A stretch of 64,000 bases of DNA, from positions 25,347 to 89,346 of the forward strand of contig NZ_JADMKV010000012.1 of NCBI RefSeq assembly GCF_015476545.1. Direction: 5' to 3'. A program made the position numbers and the translations under genes. This DNA is from Methylobacter sp. BlB1. GTDB lineage: Bacteria > Pseudomonadota > Gammaproteobacteria > Methylococcales > Methylomonadaceae. Numbering within the stretch: position 1 is the first letter of the stretch; each line of letters opens with the position of its first letter. Under the pieces are notes generated by a model. The model did no database searches and was not told where the DNA came from. It worked only from the letters and a program-made list of their open reading frames with translations. This document shows positions 9,102-18,897 of the stretch, one piece after another.

Positions 9102-10496
9102 ATGTTAAAAATATATAACACCCTGACTCGAAAGAAAGAATTGTTTCAGCCGCGCGAAGCCGGCAAGGTCGGCATGTATGTTTGCGGCATGACAGTTTAT
9201 GACTACTGCCACATCGGCCATGCCCGCGTCATGGTTGTGTTTGATACGGTTGCACGCTATTTTCGCCACTTGGGTTATGACTTGACCTATGTGCGCAATA
9301 TTACCGACATCGATGACAAGATTATTCAGCGTGCCAATGAAAACGGCGAAGAATTCGGCAAGCTGACGGAGCGTTTTATCGAGGCCATGCATGAGGATGA
9401 GCGCGCGCTGTCGGTGCTGCCGCCCGATATCGAGCCCAGAGCCACACAATCCATCGAGCAGATTATCGCCATGATTGAGACCTTGGTGGCTAAAGGACTG
9501 GCTTATGTCGGCAGCAATGGTGATGTGTTCTATTCAGTCAATAAATTCAAAGATTACGGTCAATTGTCGGGCAAGAACCTGGATGAACTGCAAGCCGGCG
9601 AGCGCGTCGATGTGGATCTGGCCAAGCAGAATCCGATGGATTTTGTATTGTGGAAAATGGCCAAGCCGAATGAGCCGGCCTGGGGATCCCCTTGGGGCCT
9701 GGGGCGTCCCGGTTGGCATATCGAGTGCTCAGCCATGTCGACCTGCTGCCTGGGAAATCATTTCGACATCCATGGCGGCGGCATGGACCTGCAGTTTCCT
9801 CATCATGAAAATGAAATCGCCCAGTCGGAAGGGGCAACCGGCGAAAAGTTTGTCAATTTATGGATGCATAACGGCTTCGTGCGCATCAATGAAGAGAAAA
9901 TGTCCAAATCGCTGGGCAATTTCTTTACCGTTCGGGAAGTGCTGCAGCGCTATCGGCCGGAAATCATCCGGTTTTTTATCCTTTCCAGCCATTACCGCAG
10001 TCCATTGAATTATTCCGATGAGCATCTGGATGAGGCGGGAGCGGCTTTGACGCGGCTTTATACTGCTCTGCGCGGCGTCGAGACGGCAGAGGCGGCAATA
10101 GAAGCCGATTACAAAGCACGGTTTGAACAGGCTATGGATGATGATTTCAATACGCCTGTCGCGCTATCGGTATTATTCGATTTGGCAAGAGAACTGAACA
10201 AGGTCAAGGAAAACAACCGGGAAAAGGCGGTACAGTTGGCGGCTACGTTAAGATATTTGGGCGGACTGTTGGGAATACTGCAAGATGATCCCGATACTTT
10301 TCTAAAAGGCGGGGCAATAGCCGGTTCAAGCACTTTGAGCTTATCGAATGAGCAGATAGAACAGCAAATCCAGGCTCGCCTTGAGGCTAAAAAGAATAAA
10401 GACTGGTCAACCGCTGACCGTATCCGTGATGAATTAAAAGAACAGGGTATTATTCTGGAAGATGTGCCGGGCGGTACGAACTGGCGTCGGGAATAA
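9102..10496 (+). CDS. cysS: Cysteinyl-tRNA synthetase
   Basis: A 464-residue class I aminoacyl-tRNA synthetase charging tRNA-Cys in the cytosol. It has the zinc and HIGH region [18 protein letters not shown], the second zinc Cys in HIECSAMS, the zinc ligands in [15 protein letters not shown], and the KMSKSLGNF signature that binds ATP. Length matches E. coli CysS (461). The downstream fchA gene is 98 bp away on the same strand. Confidence 0.97.
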   Translation: MLKIYNTLTRKKELFQPREAGKVGMYVCGMTVYDYCHIGHARVMVVFDTVARYFRHLGYDLTYVRNITDIDDKIIQRANENGEEFGKLTERFIEAMHEDERALSVLPPDIEPRATQSIEQIIAMIETLVAKGLAYVGSNGDVFYSVNKFKDYGQLSGKNLDELQAGERVDVDLAKQNPMDFVLWKMAKPNEPAWGSPWGLGRPGWHIECSAMSTCCLGNHFDIHGGGMDLQFPHHENEIAQSEGATGEKFVNLWMHNGFVRINEEKMSKSLGNFFTVREVLQRYRPEIIRFFILSSHYRSPLNYSDEHLDEAGAALTRLYTALRGVETAEAAIEADYKARFEQAMDDDFNTPVALSVLFDLARELNKVKENNREKAVQLAATLRYLGGLLGILQDDPDTFLKGGAIAGSSTLSLSNEQIEQQIQARLEAKKNKDWSTADRIRDELKEQGIILEDVPGGTNWRRE

Positions 10497-10594
10497 TATA
10501 GCAAAAGTATTTAGGCTCACGGTAAAGCCGAAATATCATCTCAGGACACATGGCTTGTCCCTGAAACAGAGTTAATGATTAAAGAAGGATAGTA

Positions 10595-11224
10595 ATGAGT
10601 GAAATAAAAGATAAATCAGTCCAGACATTCCTTGATGAATTGGCCAGTAAAGCGCCTACGCCCGGCGGCGGCAGTGCCGCCGCCGTGATGGGAGCGCAGT
10701 CGGCCGCTCTGACCAGCATGGTGTGCAATCTGACTATCGGCAAGCCCAAATACGCCGAGGTTGAAGCTGAAATGCAGGCGCTACTGTTGAAATCGGAAGC
10801 GCTGCGGGAAAAACTGATCACCATGATTAAAGCCGATGTGGATGTCTTTGATCGTTTAATGGCCACTTACGGCTTGCCGAAAGAAACGGAAGAGGAAAAG
10901 GCAGCGCGCAGCGTGGCCATTCAGTCCGTATTGAAAGAAGCGACTGAAGTGCCTTTGGCTTGCGCCCGCGCTTGTAGAGAGGCGATCGAATTAAGCCGTA
11001 TTGCCGCGGAAAAGGGTAATCTGGGCGTGATCAGTGATGCCGGCGTGGCTGTCATGGCCGGTTACGGCGCCTTAAAAAGTGCGGCTCTGAATGTCTACAT
11101 CAACGCGGGAAGTCTTAAGGACAGAGACTTTGCCGAGGCAAAGCTGGCGGAATTGGAACAGATCATGAAAGACGCTGATGTAGCTGCTGAAGAGATTTAT
11201 CAGCTTGTTAAAGCCAAATTGTAA
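10595..11224 (+). CDS. fchA: Methenyltetrahydrofolate cyclohydrolase
   Basis: A 209-residue protein of the formiminotransferase-cyclodeaminase family. It starts SVQTFLDELASKAPTPGGGS, and the glycine-rich PTPGGGSAAA motif is the family signature. In methylotrophs FchA interconverts 5,10-methenyl- and 10-formyl-tetrahydrofolate, linking C1 units to the serine cycle or biosynthesis. The mtdA gene it usually works with is not in this window. AAGGA lies just before the ATG. Cyclodeaminase activity in histidine breakdown is the alternative, but no hut genes are nearby. Confidence 0.85.
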   Translation: MSEIKDKSVQTFLDELASKAPTPGGGSAAAVMGAQSAALTSMVCNLTIGKPKYAEVEAEMQALLLKSEALREKLITMIKADVDVFDRLMATYGLPKETEEEKAARSVAIQSVLKEATEVPLACARACREAIELSRIAAEKGNLGVISDAGVAVMAGYGALKSAALNVYINAGSLKDRDFAEAKLAELEQIMKDADVAAEEIYQLVKAKL

Positions 11225-11344
11225 TCATCAAATTCGGCCGTCGTGCAGGCGGCCGGGCTTGATTTAAATGCGATAATGAAGTTTTGTAATTTCAATGAGT
11301 TATGTTTTATTTGAAAAATAACTATAAAAATAATCAAAAAATGG

Positions 11345-11373
11345 TTGACGAGATAGGGAATCCCTCTTATCAT
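11345..11373 (+). promoter_or_regulatory. Sigma-70-type promoter for the tRNA cluster
   Basis: TTGACG (11345-11350), a 17-bp spacer and TATCAT (11368-11373) lie about 58 bp before the first tRNA. Confidence 0.6.
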
Positions 11374-11430
11374 AGTCATCTCTTCAAGGGTGGTTGAGAA
11401 GTTTAGCAAGCCATTAACAAAGAAGGTCGT

Positions 11431-11507
11431 CGGGGTATAGCGCAGTTTGGTAGCGCGCCTGCTTTGGGAGCAGGATGTCGGGGGTTCGAATCCCTCTACC
11501 CCGACCA
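11431..11507 (+). tRNA. tRNA-Pro (anticodon TGG)
   Basis: A 77-base cloverleaf with acceptor arm CGGGGTA...TACCCCG, encoded CCA end, GGTTCGAAT T-arm and anticodon loop TTTGGGA giving anticodon TGG. It is the first gene of a three-tRNA cluster. Confidence 0.96.
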
Positions 11508-11511
11508 ATTT

Positions 11512-11588
11512 GCGCTTGTAGCTCAACCGGATAGAGCACCGGCCTTCTAAGCCGGGGGTCGCAGGTTCGAGTCCTGCCAAGCGCGCCA
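11512..11588 (+). tRNA. tRNA-Arg (anticodon TCT)
   Basis: A 77-base cloverleaf with acceptor GCGCTTG pairing CAAGCGC, encoded CCA, and anticodon stem CCGGC/GCCGG around loop CTTCTAA, giving anticodon TCT. It follows tRNA-Pro by 4 bases. Confidence 0.96.
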
Positions 11589-11610
11589 TTTCTTGAGAAG
11601 TCCACATTAT

Positions 11611-11687
11611 GGTGAGCGTAGCTCAGTTGGTAGAGCCCCGGATTGTGATTCCGGTTGTCGTGGGTTCGAGCCCCATCGTTCACCCCA
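11611..11687 (+). tRNA. tRNA-His (anticodon GTG)
   Basis: A cloverleaf with the extra 5' G typical of tRNA-His (GGTGAGCG pairing with CGTTCACC plus C73), encoded CCA, and anticodon GTG in GGATTGTGATTCC. It closes the Pro-Arg-His cluster, which resembles part of the argX-hisR-leuT-proM cluster of enterobacteria in a different order. Confidence 0.96.
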
Positions 11688-11838
11688 TCTCCTAATTTAT
11701 CTTTCAGTTTTACCTTCATTATTCTCTGCTCACACTCTTAGGTCTCATGCTGAATCTAGAGTTCAGGCTGTGCGCGGCACAATTATTTCTGCAATCAATC
11801 ACATTTCCATATCCTATTCCAGTAGGCCAGTAATGAGT

Positions 11839-12270
11839 TTAAGCATGGCTGCTGATCCAGCGCACAATATCTGTTGTTCCCATAGCACCTGATTGACGGG
11901 CAATTTCACGGCCGGCTTTAAACAATATCATCGTGGGAATGCTGCGAATGTTGAATTGAGCGGCAATGCCCTGTTCCTGTTCAGTATTGAGCTTGGCCAG
12001 ACGTACCCGAGGTTCAAGTTGAGCCGAAGCCTGGGCGAAAGCCGGGGCCATCATCTTGCAAGGCCCGCACCAGGGCGCCCAGAAATCAACAACGACAGCA
12101 ATATCATTGCGCGAAATATGGCGTTGGAAATTATTGCCGTTTAATTCCAGCGGCTGTCCCGCGAATAAAATTTGTTTACATTTGCCACAATGAGGATGAT
12201 GATCCAGGCGTTCGGAAGGAATTCGATTTATGGTATGGCAAAAAGGGCAGACAATATGCAGAGAGCTCAT
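11839..12270 (-). CDS. trxC: Thioredoxin 2 with zinc finger
   Basis: A 143-residue TrxC-type thioredoxin. It has the N-terminal zinc-binding pair CPFC (Cys8, Cys11) and CGKC (Cys28, Cys31) and then a thioredoxin domain with active site WCGPC (residues 67-71) and the cis-proline segment IPTM. It reduces protein disulphides in the cytosol, often under oxidative stress. Similar length to E. coli TrxC (139). The gene stands alone between the tRNA cluster and another minus-strand gene. Confidence 0.94.
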   Translation of the reverse strand: MSSLHIVCPFCHTINRIPSERLDHHPHCGKCKQILFAGQPLELNGNNFQRHISRNDIAVVVDFWAPWCGPCKMMAPAFAQASAQLEPRVRLAKLNTEQEQGIAAQFNIRSIPTMILFKAGREIARQSGAMGTTDIVRWISSHA

Positions 12271-12347
12271 GCTGAAGATCTTCTTTAAAGTTTAGACAGG
12301 CCTGATATAAGGCCATCACGTCTGAAAATCAATATGCGCTGCTATAG

Positions 12348-12857
12348 TTATGTTTTTGAGTTGACGGGACGGACGCTTCCATCGTCCATATCGATAATAT
12401 AAGCGCGGCCAAAACCGATCACGTATCGTCCATTTTCAGGGCGCAAAGCAAATAGATGAAAATCGGATAGTGAGCGTAACAAGTTGACGACTTCGCCGAA
12501 TTTGGTGCTCAGGGCTTGCAACTGGACAGCGTAGATTTCATCATCATGCGGTATTTCCTCGGCCTTGCATCCAAATACAGCCCTCTCGCGCGCAAATAGA
12601 TTATGAGATTCGGATTCCGGACGGATAAACATCACAGATGCCTGCGGATTTTGCAGCAAATTGGCGGTATGGCTGGCCAGTTCGCTGACAAAGACATAAA
12701 AGCATCCCGCCTGATCTTGTACAAAAGGCGCATAACTAATGTCGGGAGCGCCGTTCGCTGTAGCGGTCGATAGCAATAATGTCTGCTGAGACGCAATCAG
12801 TTTGTGACAATCAAGGGCTATGTCGTCAAGATTTTCGGATTCGTTCATGTCAGGCAT
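12348..12857 (-). CDS. Pyridoxamine-5'-phosphate-oxidase-like flavin-fold protein (HugZ-like)
   Basis: A 169-residue split-barrel protein. The pattern LLLSTATANGAPDISYAPFV followed by FYVFVSELASHTANL and ASVMFIRPE is typical of the FMN-binding or haem-utilisation (HugZ/HutZ) branch of the PNPOx-like family, and the C-terminal FALRPENGRYVIGFGRAY is also seen in that branch. HugZ proteins degrade haem or bind it. No haem uptake genes are nearby, so the function stays open. No signal peptide. Confidence 0.7.
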   Translation of the reverse strand: MPDMNESENLDDIALDCHKLIASQQTLLLSTATANGAPDISYAPFVQDQAGCFYVFVSELASHTANLLQNPQASVMFIRPESESHNLFARERAVFGCKAEEIPHDDEIYAVQLQALSTKFGEVVNLLRSLSDFHLFALRPENGRYVIGFGRAYIIDMDDGSVRPVNSKT

Positions 12858-13206
12858 GTCCTATGTTTGTATTCGCCATTGTCGGATATTTTTTTTACAT
12901 CCAATTTTTATGGTCTTTTGAGCAGTATTGAGTCAGACTGATTTAACTGCAGAATTACGCCCGTTGTTGTATTTCATCTGTATTGTTTACTATTGAGCAG
13001 GCTCGGCGGCGAATATCAATCTGTTAACTGGATGATCAAAAGTTTTTCTTCTTCGAACTTTACCAAAAATATCGGTTTCAAAAATAAGCGAAACTTAAGT
13101 TTTTTTGATTGGGGGAATAAATATATTCAAGACAATCCTCAGCTATATCCGTTTCGAAAGCATGTATTTCTAGTCCAGTCATTTGCTTTTTGTTGAAAAA
13201 AGAAGG
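12858..13206. other. Gene-free spacer
   Basis: An AT-rich 349-bp gap between two minus-strand genes. I see no RNA gene or repeat. A 67-codon plus-strand frame at 12993-13196 lacks a ribosome-binding site and a recognisable product. Confidence 0.4.
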
Positions 13207-14271
13207 CTAACCGCTTTCTGCATCGCGCTTCAAACTGGCCAGGTCGATAACGAAACGGTACTTCACATCGCTTTTCAGCATGCGCTCATAGGCTTGATTA
13301 ATTTGCTGGATCGGAATGATTTCGATGTCGGCCGTAATGTGGTGCTGGGCGCAGAAATCGAGCATTTCCTGCGTTTCCTTCAAGCCGCCGATGAGAGAGC
13401 CGGCAATGCGGCGGCGCTTGAAGATCAGATTGGCCGCGCTCGGGGAAGGATGCGCGTGATCGGGCACGCCCACCAGGCATAAAGTGCCATCCCTCTTGAG
13501 CAATGCCGTGTAGTCATCCAGATTATGCGAGGCGGCCACAGTATTCAGGATGAAATCAAAGCTGGCGCGCTGCTTGCCCATCGCCTCGGAATCTTTCGAT
13601 ACGACTACTTCATGCGCGCCTAAACGCTTGGCATCTTCTATTTTGCTTGCTGAGGTCGTGAACAACACGACGTGAGCCCCAAACGCACGCGCGAATTTTA
13701 CCGCCATGTGGCCGAGTCCGCCCAGGCCTACAATGCCGACTTTGTCGTTCGGCCCTATCTGCCAGTGCCGTAACGGGGAATAAGTGGTAATGCCCGCGCA
13801 TAACAAGGGCGCTGCCGCTGCCGGATCAAGGCTATCCGAGATATGCAGTACAAAACGCTGATCGACAACGATCCGGTTGGAATAGCCGCCATAAGTCATA
13901 CGGCCAGTATGCGGATCAGGGGTGTTATAAGTGAAGGTAGCCGCATCGCAGAACTGCTCCTGATGATCATGGCAATCGGGACAGGTTCCGCATGAATCGA
14001 CCAGACAGCCGACGCCGACCAGTTCCCCGAGCTTAAAATCCGTTACGGCGCTACCGATAGCGGCCACTCTGCCAACGATTTCATGGCCCGGCACGATCGG
14101 GAAAACCGAACCGCCCCATTCATTACGAACCTGATGAAGATCGGAATGACAGACGCCGCAGAATAAAATCTCGATCTGGACATCAGTCGGCATGGGATCG
14201 CGCCGCTCAAAGCGGAATGGTACGAGCGGAGAATGGTGATCATGGGCAGCATAGCCGATAGTTTTCTGCAT
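13207..14271 (-). CDS. Zinc-dependent NAD(P)+ alcohol dehydrogenase, cinnamyl-alcohol-dehydrogenase type
   Basis: A 354-residue medium-chain dehydrogenase. It shows the catalytic zinc site CGVCHSDLH and PGHEIVGRV, the structural zinc cysteines CGTCPDCHDHQEQFC, and the nucleotide-binding GLGGLGHMAVKFA. The segment YGGYSNRIVVD places it with the YahK/AdhC-like CAD family, which reduces aldehydes with NADPH. The start at 14271 (MQKTIGYAA) is chosen because AGGAG precedes it; the frame is open for 22 codons more. It stands alone, so its substrate is not indicated by context. Confidence 0.9.
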   Translation of the reverse strand: MQKTIGYAAHDHHSPLVPFRFERRDPMPTDVQIEILFCGVCHSDLHQVRNEWGGSVFPIVPGHEIVGRVAAIGSAVTDFKLGELVGVGCLVDSCGTCPDCHDHQEQFCDAATFTYNTPDPHTGRMTYGGYSNRIVVDQRFVLHISDSLDPAAAAPLLCAGITTYSPLRHWQIGPNDKVGIVGLGGLGHMAVKFARAFGAHVVLFTTSASKIEDAKRLGAHEVVVSKDSEAMGKQRASFDFILNTVAASHNLDDYTALLKRDGTLCLVGVPDHAHPSPSAANLIFKRRRIAGSLIGGLKETQEMLDFCAQHHITADIEIIPIQQINQAYERMLKSDVKYRFVIDLASLKRDAESG

Positions 14272-14516
14272 AATAATGCTCCTGTTTAGCGATTTTCGTG
14301 TAAGTCGGCCGGTATCGAGCGGCGCACTGCCGCACACATTTGCAATTCACAATAAAGCAATTCAAAGAATTGGGACAGTTTAGGCTCTTAAAATCATCAA
14401 AAGATTTTTCAAGAGGACTATATGCGCTCATGATTGGATTCAGCTATGATAGCGTAATCATTTAGTTATAAATGGTTTCTGTTAATAATCTTTAACTGTT
14501 TCTAGCATAATAGCCA

Positions 14517-15023
14517 TTGAAAAATTCCGCGGGGTTAAACAATCTGTATTTTTCCATCCGGCTTGCCTTGGTGCTGGTGGCTGTTTTGTTTGCCGGTTGC
14601 GCCCATGAGCCTAAGGTCGCTCCCGCAAGGCCCATGCAGTCGCAACTGCCGCCGGTTGTGGATTATGCCCTAAGCCTGCAAGGCGTGCCTTATCGCTACG
14701 GCAAGGACTCGCCGCAGGAAGGCTTTGACTGCAGCGGCTTCATCAAACACGTTTATGAACGGCAGGGTCTTTCTTTGCCGCGTACGACACGCGAGATGGC
14801 TCGGTCGCTGCCTTCAATTTCAATACATGATCTCAGCTCAGGCGATCTGGTCTTTTTCAACACCAATGGCCGCCCGTTCTCCCATGTCGGCCTGTATATC
14901 AGCGATAATAATTTCATCCATGCACCCAGTCAACGTACCGGCAGAGTGTTGGTATCCAGTCTGAATAATCAATACTGGCGCCAGCATTTGATTGGCGCAC
15001 GCCGTCCCATACAATGGCGCTAA
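14517..15023 (+). CDS. NlpC/P60 family lipoprotein, peptidoglycan endopeptidase
   Basis: A 168-residue protein with an N-terminal hydrophobic segment and lipobox LFAGC, so it is probably an outer-membrane or periplasmic lipoprotein. The NlpC/P60 catalytic triad is recognisable: Cys in [11 protein letters not shown], His in FSHVGLYIS and His in NFIHAPS. Members cleave peptide cross-links in the cell wall. The start codon is TTG at 14517; no good ATG is available before the hydrophobic segment. Its 3' end reaches to within 32 bp of dctA. Confidence 0.85.
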   Translation: MKNSAGLNNLYFSIRLALVLVAVLFAGCAHEPKVAPARPMQSQLPPVVDYALSLQGVPYRYGKDSPQEGFDCSGFIKHVYERQGLSLPRTTREMARSLPSISIHDLSSGDLVFFNTNGRPFSHVGLYISDNNFIHAPSQRTGRVLVSSLNNQYWRQHLIGARRPIQWR

Positions 15024-15055
15024 ACTGGAATTTTTATCCTGAGAAAAAGTTATTC

Positions 15056-16351
15056 ATGCAGGCGCAAAACCGAAAGAAACCTTATCAGCAGCTTTATTTT
15101 CAAGTATTGACGGCTATTGCTCTGGCCATTTTGCTTGGCCATTTCTATCCTGAAACCGGCATCGCCATGAAACCGCTGGGCGACGGCTTCATCAAGCTGA
15201 TCAAGATGATCATCACGCCGATCATCTTCTGTACTGTCGTTTCCGGTATCGCCGGCATGCGGGACATGAACAAGGTTGGACGCGTCGGCATCAAGGCGCT
15301 GGTTTATTTTGAGGCCGTCAGTTCGTTGGCGCTGGTCATCGGATTGATCGTGGTCCATGCCATCAAGCCCGGCGCGGGCATGAATATTGATGTCGCCACG
15401 TTCGATACCAAAAGCCTGACGGCCTATACTACGGCGGCGAAATCGCAAAACGTGGCGGATTTTCTGCTCAATATCATTCCCGCCAGTGTTGTCGATGCCT
15501 TCGCCAAGGGAGACATTCTGCAGGTGCTGCTGATTGCGTTGTTGTTCGGTTTCTCGCTGGCTGCGCTGGGACAGCTCGGCGAAGACGTAAAGCTGTTCAT
15601 CGACAAGCTCTCGCAAGTACTCTTCGGCATTGTAGCAACTATCATGAAGCTGGCGCCGATCGGTGCTTTCGGTGCCATGGCTTTTACTATCGGCAAATAC
15701 GGCATCGCATCGCTCGCGCCCTTGGCGAAATTGATGGGCAGCTTTTATCTGGCCTGCCTGCTGTTTATTTTTATCGTGCTGGGCCTGATCGCACGATTGA
15801 CGGGCTTCAGTATTCTGAAATTCATACGCTATATCAAGGATGAATTGCTCATCGTGCTGGGCACGTCTTCTTCAGAATCGGTATTGCCGCGCATCATGCT
15901 GAAAATGGAGAAACTGGGCTGTTCGAAACCGGTCGTGGGATTAGTGATTCCGACCGGCTATTCATTCAATCTGGACGGCACATCGATTTACCTGACCATG
16001 GCCGCGATTTTTGTCGCACAGGCCACCAATACGCCGCTAACGCTGACCCAGGAATTGACGATTCTGGGCGTCTTGCTGCTGACCTCGAAAGGCGCATCGG
16101 GCGTTACCGGCAGCGGCTTTGTTACCCTGGCCGCGACGCTGTCGGCCATTCCGACCATTCCGTTGGCGGGACTGGCATTGATTCTCGGCATAGACCGCTT
16201 TATGTCCGAGGCGCGCGCGTTGACCAATCTCATCGGCAACGGCGTTGCGACCGTGGTTGCCTCTAAATGGGAAAATGAACTGGACGGGAAGCAGCTTGAT
16301 GCAGAGCTTAACGGTATAGGCGAAGCGGTCGAGCAGCAGTCTCCTGAATAA
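15056..16351 (+). CDS. dctA: C4-dicarboxylate:cation symporter
   Basis: A 431-residue multi-span carrier of the DAACS family. It reads closely along E. coli Dct[68 protein letters not shown] and [20 protein letters not shown]. It takes up succinate, fumarate and malate with protons or sodium at the inner membrane. The start at 15056 (MQAQNRKK) matches the E. coli length (428) and avoids overlap with the upstream gene. Confidence 0.93.
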   Translation: MQAQNRKKPYQQLYFQVLTAIALAILLGHFYPETGIAMKPLGDGFIKLIKMIITPIIFCTVVSGIAGMRDMNKVGRVGIKALVYFEAVSSLALVIGLIVVHAIKPGAGMNIDVATFDTKSLTAYTTAAKSQNVADFLLNIIPASVVDAFAKGDILQVLLIALLFGFSLAALGQLGEDVKLFIDKLSQVLFGIVATIMKLAPIGAFGAMAFTIGKYGIASLAPLAKLMGSFYLACLLFIFIVLGLIARLTGFSILKFIRYIKDELLIVLGTSSSESVLPRIMLKMEKLGCSKPVVGLVIPTGYSFNLDGTSIYLTMAAIFVAQATNTPLTLTQELTILGVLLLTSKGASGVTGSGFVTLAATLSAIPTIPLAGLALILGIDRFMSEARALTNLIGNGVATVVASKWENELDGKQLDAELNGIGEAVEQQSPE

Positions 16352-16437
16352 TTCCTCTCTCATGTCACGTAATGGCCATGGATTTTTACCGCGAAGAACA
16401 CGAAGGCCACGAAGTTTTATATTATTCATAACCTAGC

Positions 16438-16462
16438 CGGACAGGGCATGTTGCCCTGTCCG
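16438..16462. repeat. Perfect 10-bp hairpin between convergent genes
   Basis: CGGACAGGGC (16438-16447) pairs with GCCCTGTCCG (16453-16462) around a 5-nt loop. No T tract follows on either strand, so it may be a weak bidirectional terminator or a REP-like element. Just upstream (16389-16415) lies a CGAAGAACACGAAGGCCACGA tract of the short direct-repeat kind. Confidence 0.55.
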
Positions 16463-16558
16463 AAACGTTTGATATTGGTTAGTGCAGTCCCTTAGCTCAG
16501 ACATTGCAGAAACGTTAAGAACGGGGTTGCAACCCCCATTCCGCTTGAAGCTGCTTTT

Positions 16559-16583
16559 CCAATGATTTCATGGCCCGGCACGA
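16559..16583 (-). pseudogene. Possible relic of a zinc alcohol dehydrogenase
   Basis: This 25-bp segment matches the segment at 14073-14097 inside the alcohol dehydrogenase gene at 24 of 25 positions. Read on the minus strand it encodes FVPGHEIIGK, the zinc-ADH signature, and then runs into unrelated codons. It lies just outside the 3' end of the neighbouring minus-strand gene. It may be a decayed fragment. Confidence 0.3.
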
Positions 16584-16599
16584 AGCTGATCGTGACAAA

Positions 16600-17763
16600 T
16601 TATTGATGCTGATAAATCCGGTAAATACTGCCGGTAAAGTCATCCGAAATATAGATAGCGCCGTCCGGCCCTTCGGCAACATCAACTGGTCGGCCTATGA
16701 CATCGCCTTGCTGCTCAAAACCTGTGACAAAGTCGCGTTCCTTGATCGCACCATTGGGTTCGAAATGCAGCGATACAACTTTATAGCCGATTTTTTGGGT
16801 GCGGTTCCAGGAACCATGCAGAGCCACTAACGCTGAGTTTTTAAACTTTGACGGCAAGTTTTTACTGCGAAGAAAAGTGATGCCAAGAGGCGAGGCATGG
16901 GCGGCAAATTCATGAATTGGGGCCTCGCTGCCGCGTATTCTTTCTTCATTGCCGGTACCAAAATCGGGATCGGGGGCTTTATTGCCATTGGCATAAGGCC
17001 ATCCGTAAAATTTGTCTTGTTCAATCCGGTTAAGTTCGCAGGGAGGGAAGTCATCGCTTAGAAAATCACGGCCATTATCGACGCCGAACAGTTCATGAGT
17101 GACCGGGTGCCAGTCAAAGCCGACCGTATTGCGCAGCCCTGTTGCGAATAGCGTTTCATGCCCGCCGTTCGGGTCATAGCGCAGCATGGCTGCCCGTTTC
17201 GGAGTCTTTTCCAGGCAGGCATTGCAGCTCGATCCGATCGATACATACATCAGGCCATCCGGGCCGAACCGCACCGTGCGGCTCCAGTGATTGCCGCCGC
17301 CCGGAATATCGGTGACGATACGCTCGTATTCGCCTTGTGTCGCGCGTGATCGGGCATCGAAGCGTACGCGCCCGATTGCATCGGTTTCGGCAACATACAA
17401 ACGTCCCTGATAGAAATCCAGGCCGTGCGGCCGTTTCAGCCCGGTCAGCAGATCCCGTCTGCCATCCGGCGCGCCGTCATGATTGTCATCCCGCTCAAGC
17501 AAGACGACCCGGTCGTCAGAGGGCAGGCTTACCAGCAGATCGCCCGCTTCAGTAAAACGCAGCATGCGGGCACCCGGTAGATTCTTTGCATAGATTGAAA
17601 TCGAAAAGCCCGGCGGCAGGCGTAAGCGCGTACTCAGCTGTTCTTCAGCCGGCGGATTTTTCTTCAGAACAGGCGTATTGATGCCGAACAAGCGGGAAAC
17701 CAGGAACCCTAGAATGGCTCCTATGATAATGATGCGCGCCAGTGTCCAAAGAGATTTATGCAT
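16600..17763 (-). CDS. PQQ-dependent sugar (sorbosone/glucose) dehydrogenase-like protein
   Basis: A 387-residue beta-propeller of the soluble glucose/sorbosone dehydrogenase family, anchored by an N-terminal transmembrane segment (about residues 8-28), so it should face the periplasm. Repeated blade motifs include RPHGLDFYQGRLYVAE, GPDGLMYVSIGSSCNAC, GLRNTVGFDWHP and EGPDGAIYISDD. Members use PQQ to oxidise aldoses or sorbosone, but many are uncharacterised. The ATG at 17763 is preferred to an upstream TTG at 17841. PQQ use would suit an organism that also makes PQQ for XoxF. Confidence 0.8.
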   Translation of the reverse strand: MHKSLWTLARIIIIGAILGFLVSRLFGINTPVLKKNPPAEEQLSTRLRLPPGFSISIYAKNLPGARMLRFTEAGDLLVSLPSDDRVVLLERDDNHDGAPDGRRDLLTGLKRPHGLDFYQGRLYVAETDAIGRVRFDARSRATQGEYERIVTDIPGGGNHWSRTVRFGPDGLMYVSIGSSCNACLEKTPKRAAMLRYDPNGGHETLFATGLRNTVGFDWHPVTHELFGVDNGRDFLSDDFPPCELNRIEQDKFYGWPYANGNKAPDPDFGTGNEERIRGSEAPIHEFAAHASPLGITFLRSKNLPSKFKNSALVALHGSWNRTQKIGYKVVSLHFEPNGAIKERDFVTGFEQQGDVIGRPVDVAEGPDGAIYISDDFTGSIYRIYQHQ

Positions 17764-17901
17764 AAGAAATGTCCATCCGATTATCAAAATTCTTTTCGAG
17801 GCTGTGTTAAATCGCATTTTTGTCATTTGAACGGGCACCAATCAGGAAGTTTCTTTATCAAATGAGTACGACGTTCATGAACATTTTTCTTGGAGATTAC
17901 T

Positions 17902-18345
17902 ATGGCTGAAACCGGAATCGATAATGACGCAGTGGTGGCCGTGCTGAATAAAATCCTGGAAACCGAACTGGCCGGTGTTGTTTGTTATTCGCATTACGCA
18001 TTGATGATATATGGCTATAACCGTATCCCCATCATTTCGTGGCTGCGAAGTCATGCAACTGAATCTTTGGGTCATGCCAATCAAGCAGGCGAGTTGATCA
18101 CCGGTTTGGGCGGGCATCCTTCCCTCGGCATCGGCCCATTGCTGGAGTCGCACCGGCATGACATCGGCGACATCCTGAGAGAATCGCTGGAGCATGAAAT
18201 GCTGGCTTTATCGGCTTATTATGAATTGCTGGAGTTGGTGAAGGACCGCAACGTGATGCTGGAGGAGTATGCCAGGCGCCTGATCGCACAGGAGGAAACG
18301 CATCAGAGCGAAGTACGCAAAATGCTCAGAAAACCCGGCCAGTAA
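17902..18345 (+). CDS. Ferritin-like (bacterioferritin-type) diiron protein
   Basis: A 147-residue four-helix bundle. Diiron ligand motifs are visible: Glu in ILETELAGVVCYSHY, ESLGH in the second helix, ESLEHEMLALSAYYEL and the C-terminal QEETHQ. It resembles bacterioferritin or the DUF892/Dps-like branch of the ferritin superfamily and would store iron or detoxify peroxide in the cytosol. The start at 17902 (MAETGID) follows TTGGAG by 8 bases and is preferred to the ATG 12 bases upstream. A 2Fe-2S ferredoxin gene follows. Confidence 0.8.
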   Translation: MAETGIDNDAVVAVLNKILETELAGVVCYSHYALMIYGYNRIPIISWLRSHATESLGHANQAGELITGLGGHPSLGIGPLLESHRHDIGDILRESLEHEMLALSAYYELLELVKDRNVMLEEYARRLIAQEETHQSEVRKMLRKPGQ

Positions 18346-18412
18346 AGAAATCTGTGTAAATTTTCAGGCCGCGATAAAATAGGCGGCTGACAAGACTATG
18401 ATGTGAGTTGCC

Positions 18413-18721
18413 ATGAGCTATTATAAATACCACGTATTCTTCTGTACCCACCAGCGCGAGAATGGCAGTGCTTGCTGCGCGAACCGCGGCGCATCGATTG
18501 TGCGCGATTATGCCAAGGATCAGGTTAAAAAATTGAAACTGAACGGCCCGGGCAAGTGCCGTGTCAATAATGCCGGTTGCATGGATCGCTGTGCTGAAGG
18601 TCCCGTGCTGGTGGTTTATCCGGAAGGGGTATGGTACACCTATCACGATAAGGCCGATATCGATGAGATTATTGAAGAGCATCTGCAGCATGGACGGATC
18701 GTCGAGCGCTTGAAGATTTAG
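18413..18721 (+). CDS. Thioredoxin-like 2Fe-2S ferredoxin
   Basis: A 102-residue protein of the thioredoxin-fold 2Fe-2S family. The cysteines VFFCTHQRENGSACC and CRVNNAGCMDRCAEGP give the C-x(n)-C and C-x3-C pattern that binds the cluster, and VVYPEGVWYTY is the usual C-terminal strand. Such proteins carry single electrons; the partner is unknown. It lies 67 bp after the ferritin-like gene, which suggests a link to iron metabolism. Confidence 0.88.
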   Translation: MSYYKYHVFFCTHQRENGSACCANRGASIVRDYAKDQVKKLKLNGPGKCRVNNAGCMDRCAEGPVLVVYPEGVWYTYHDKADIDEIIEEHLQHGRIVERLKI

Positions 18722-18897
18722 GCGAACAAACCCGTCCAGCCTACTGGTTGTCTTTGACGAACTGCGTCAAGCCGCGCTTCTGCGATATAATGTCTGCCCC
18801 AATATAAAAATTGCCGCTATCGGTTTGAGCGGCCTTCATTGATTATTAATCTATAACCTTGTTGTACGGCGGCAGGGGTTATCGTAAGGAGAATTTT

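Noticed and set aside
12993..13196. 67-codon plus-strand frame between two minus-strand genes
   Set aside because: AT-rich, no ribosome-binding site, no similarity noticed.
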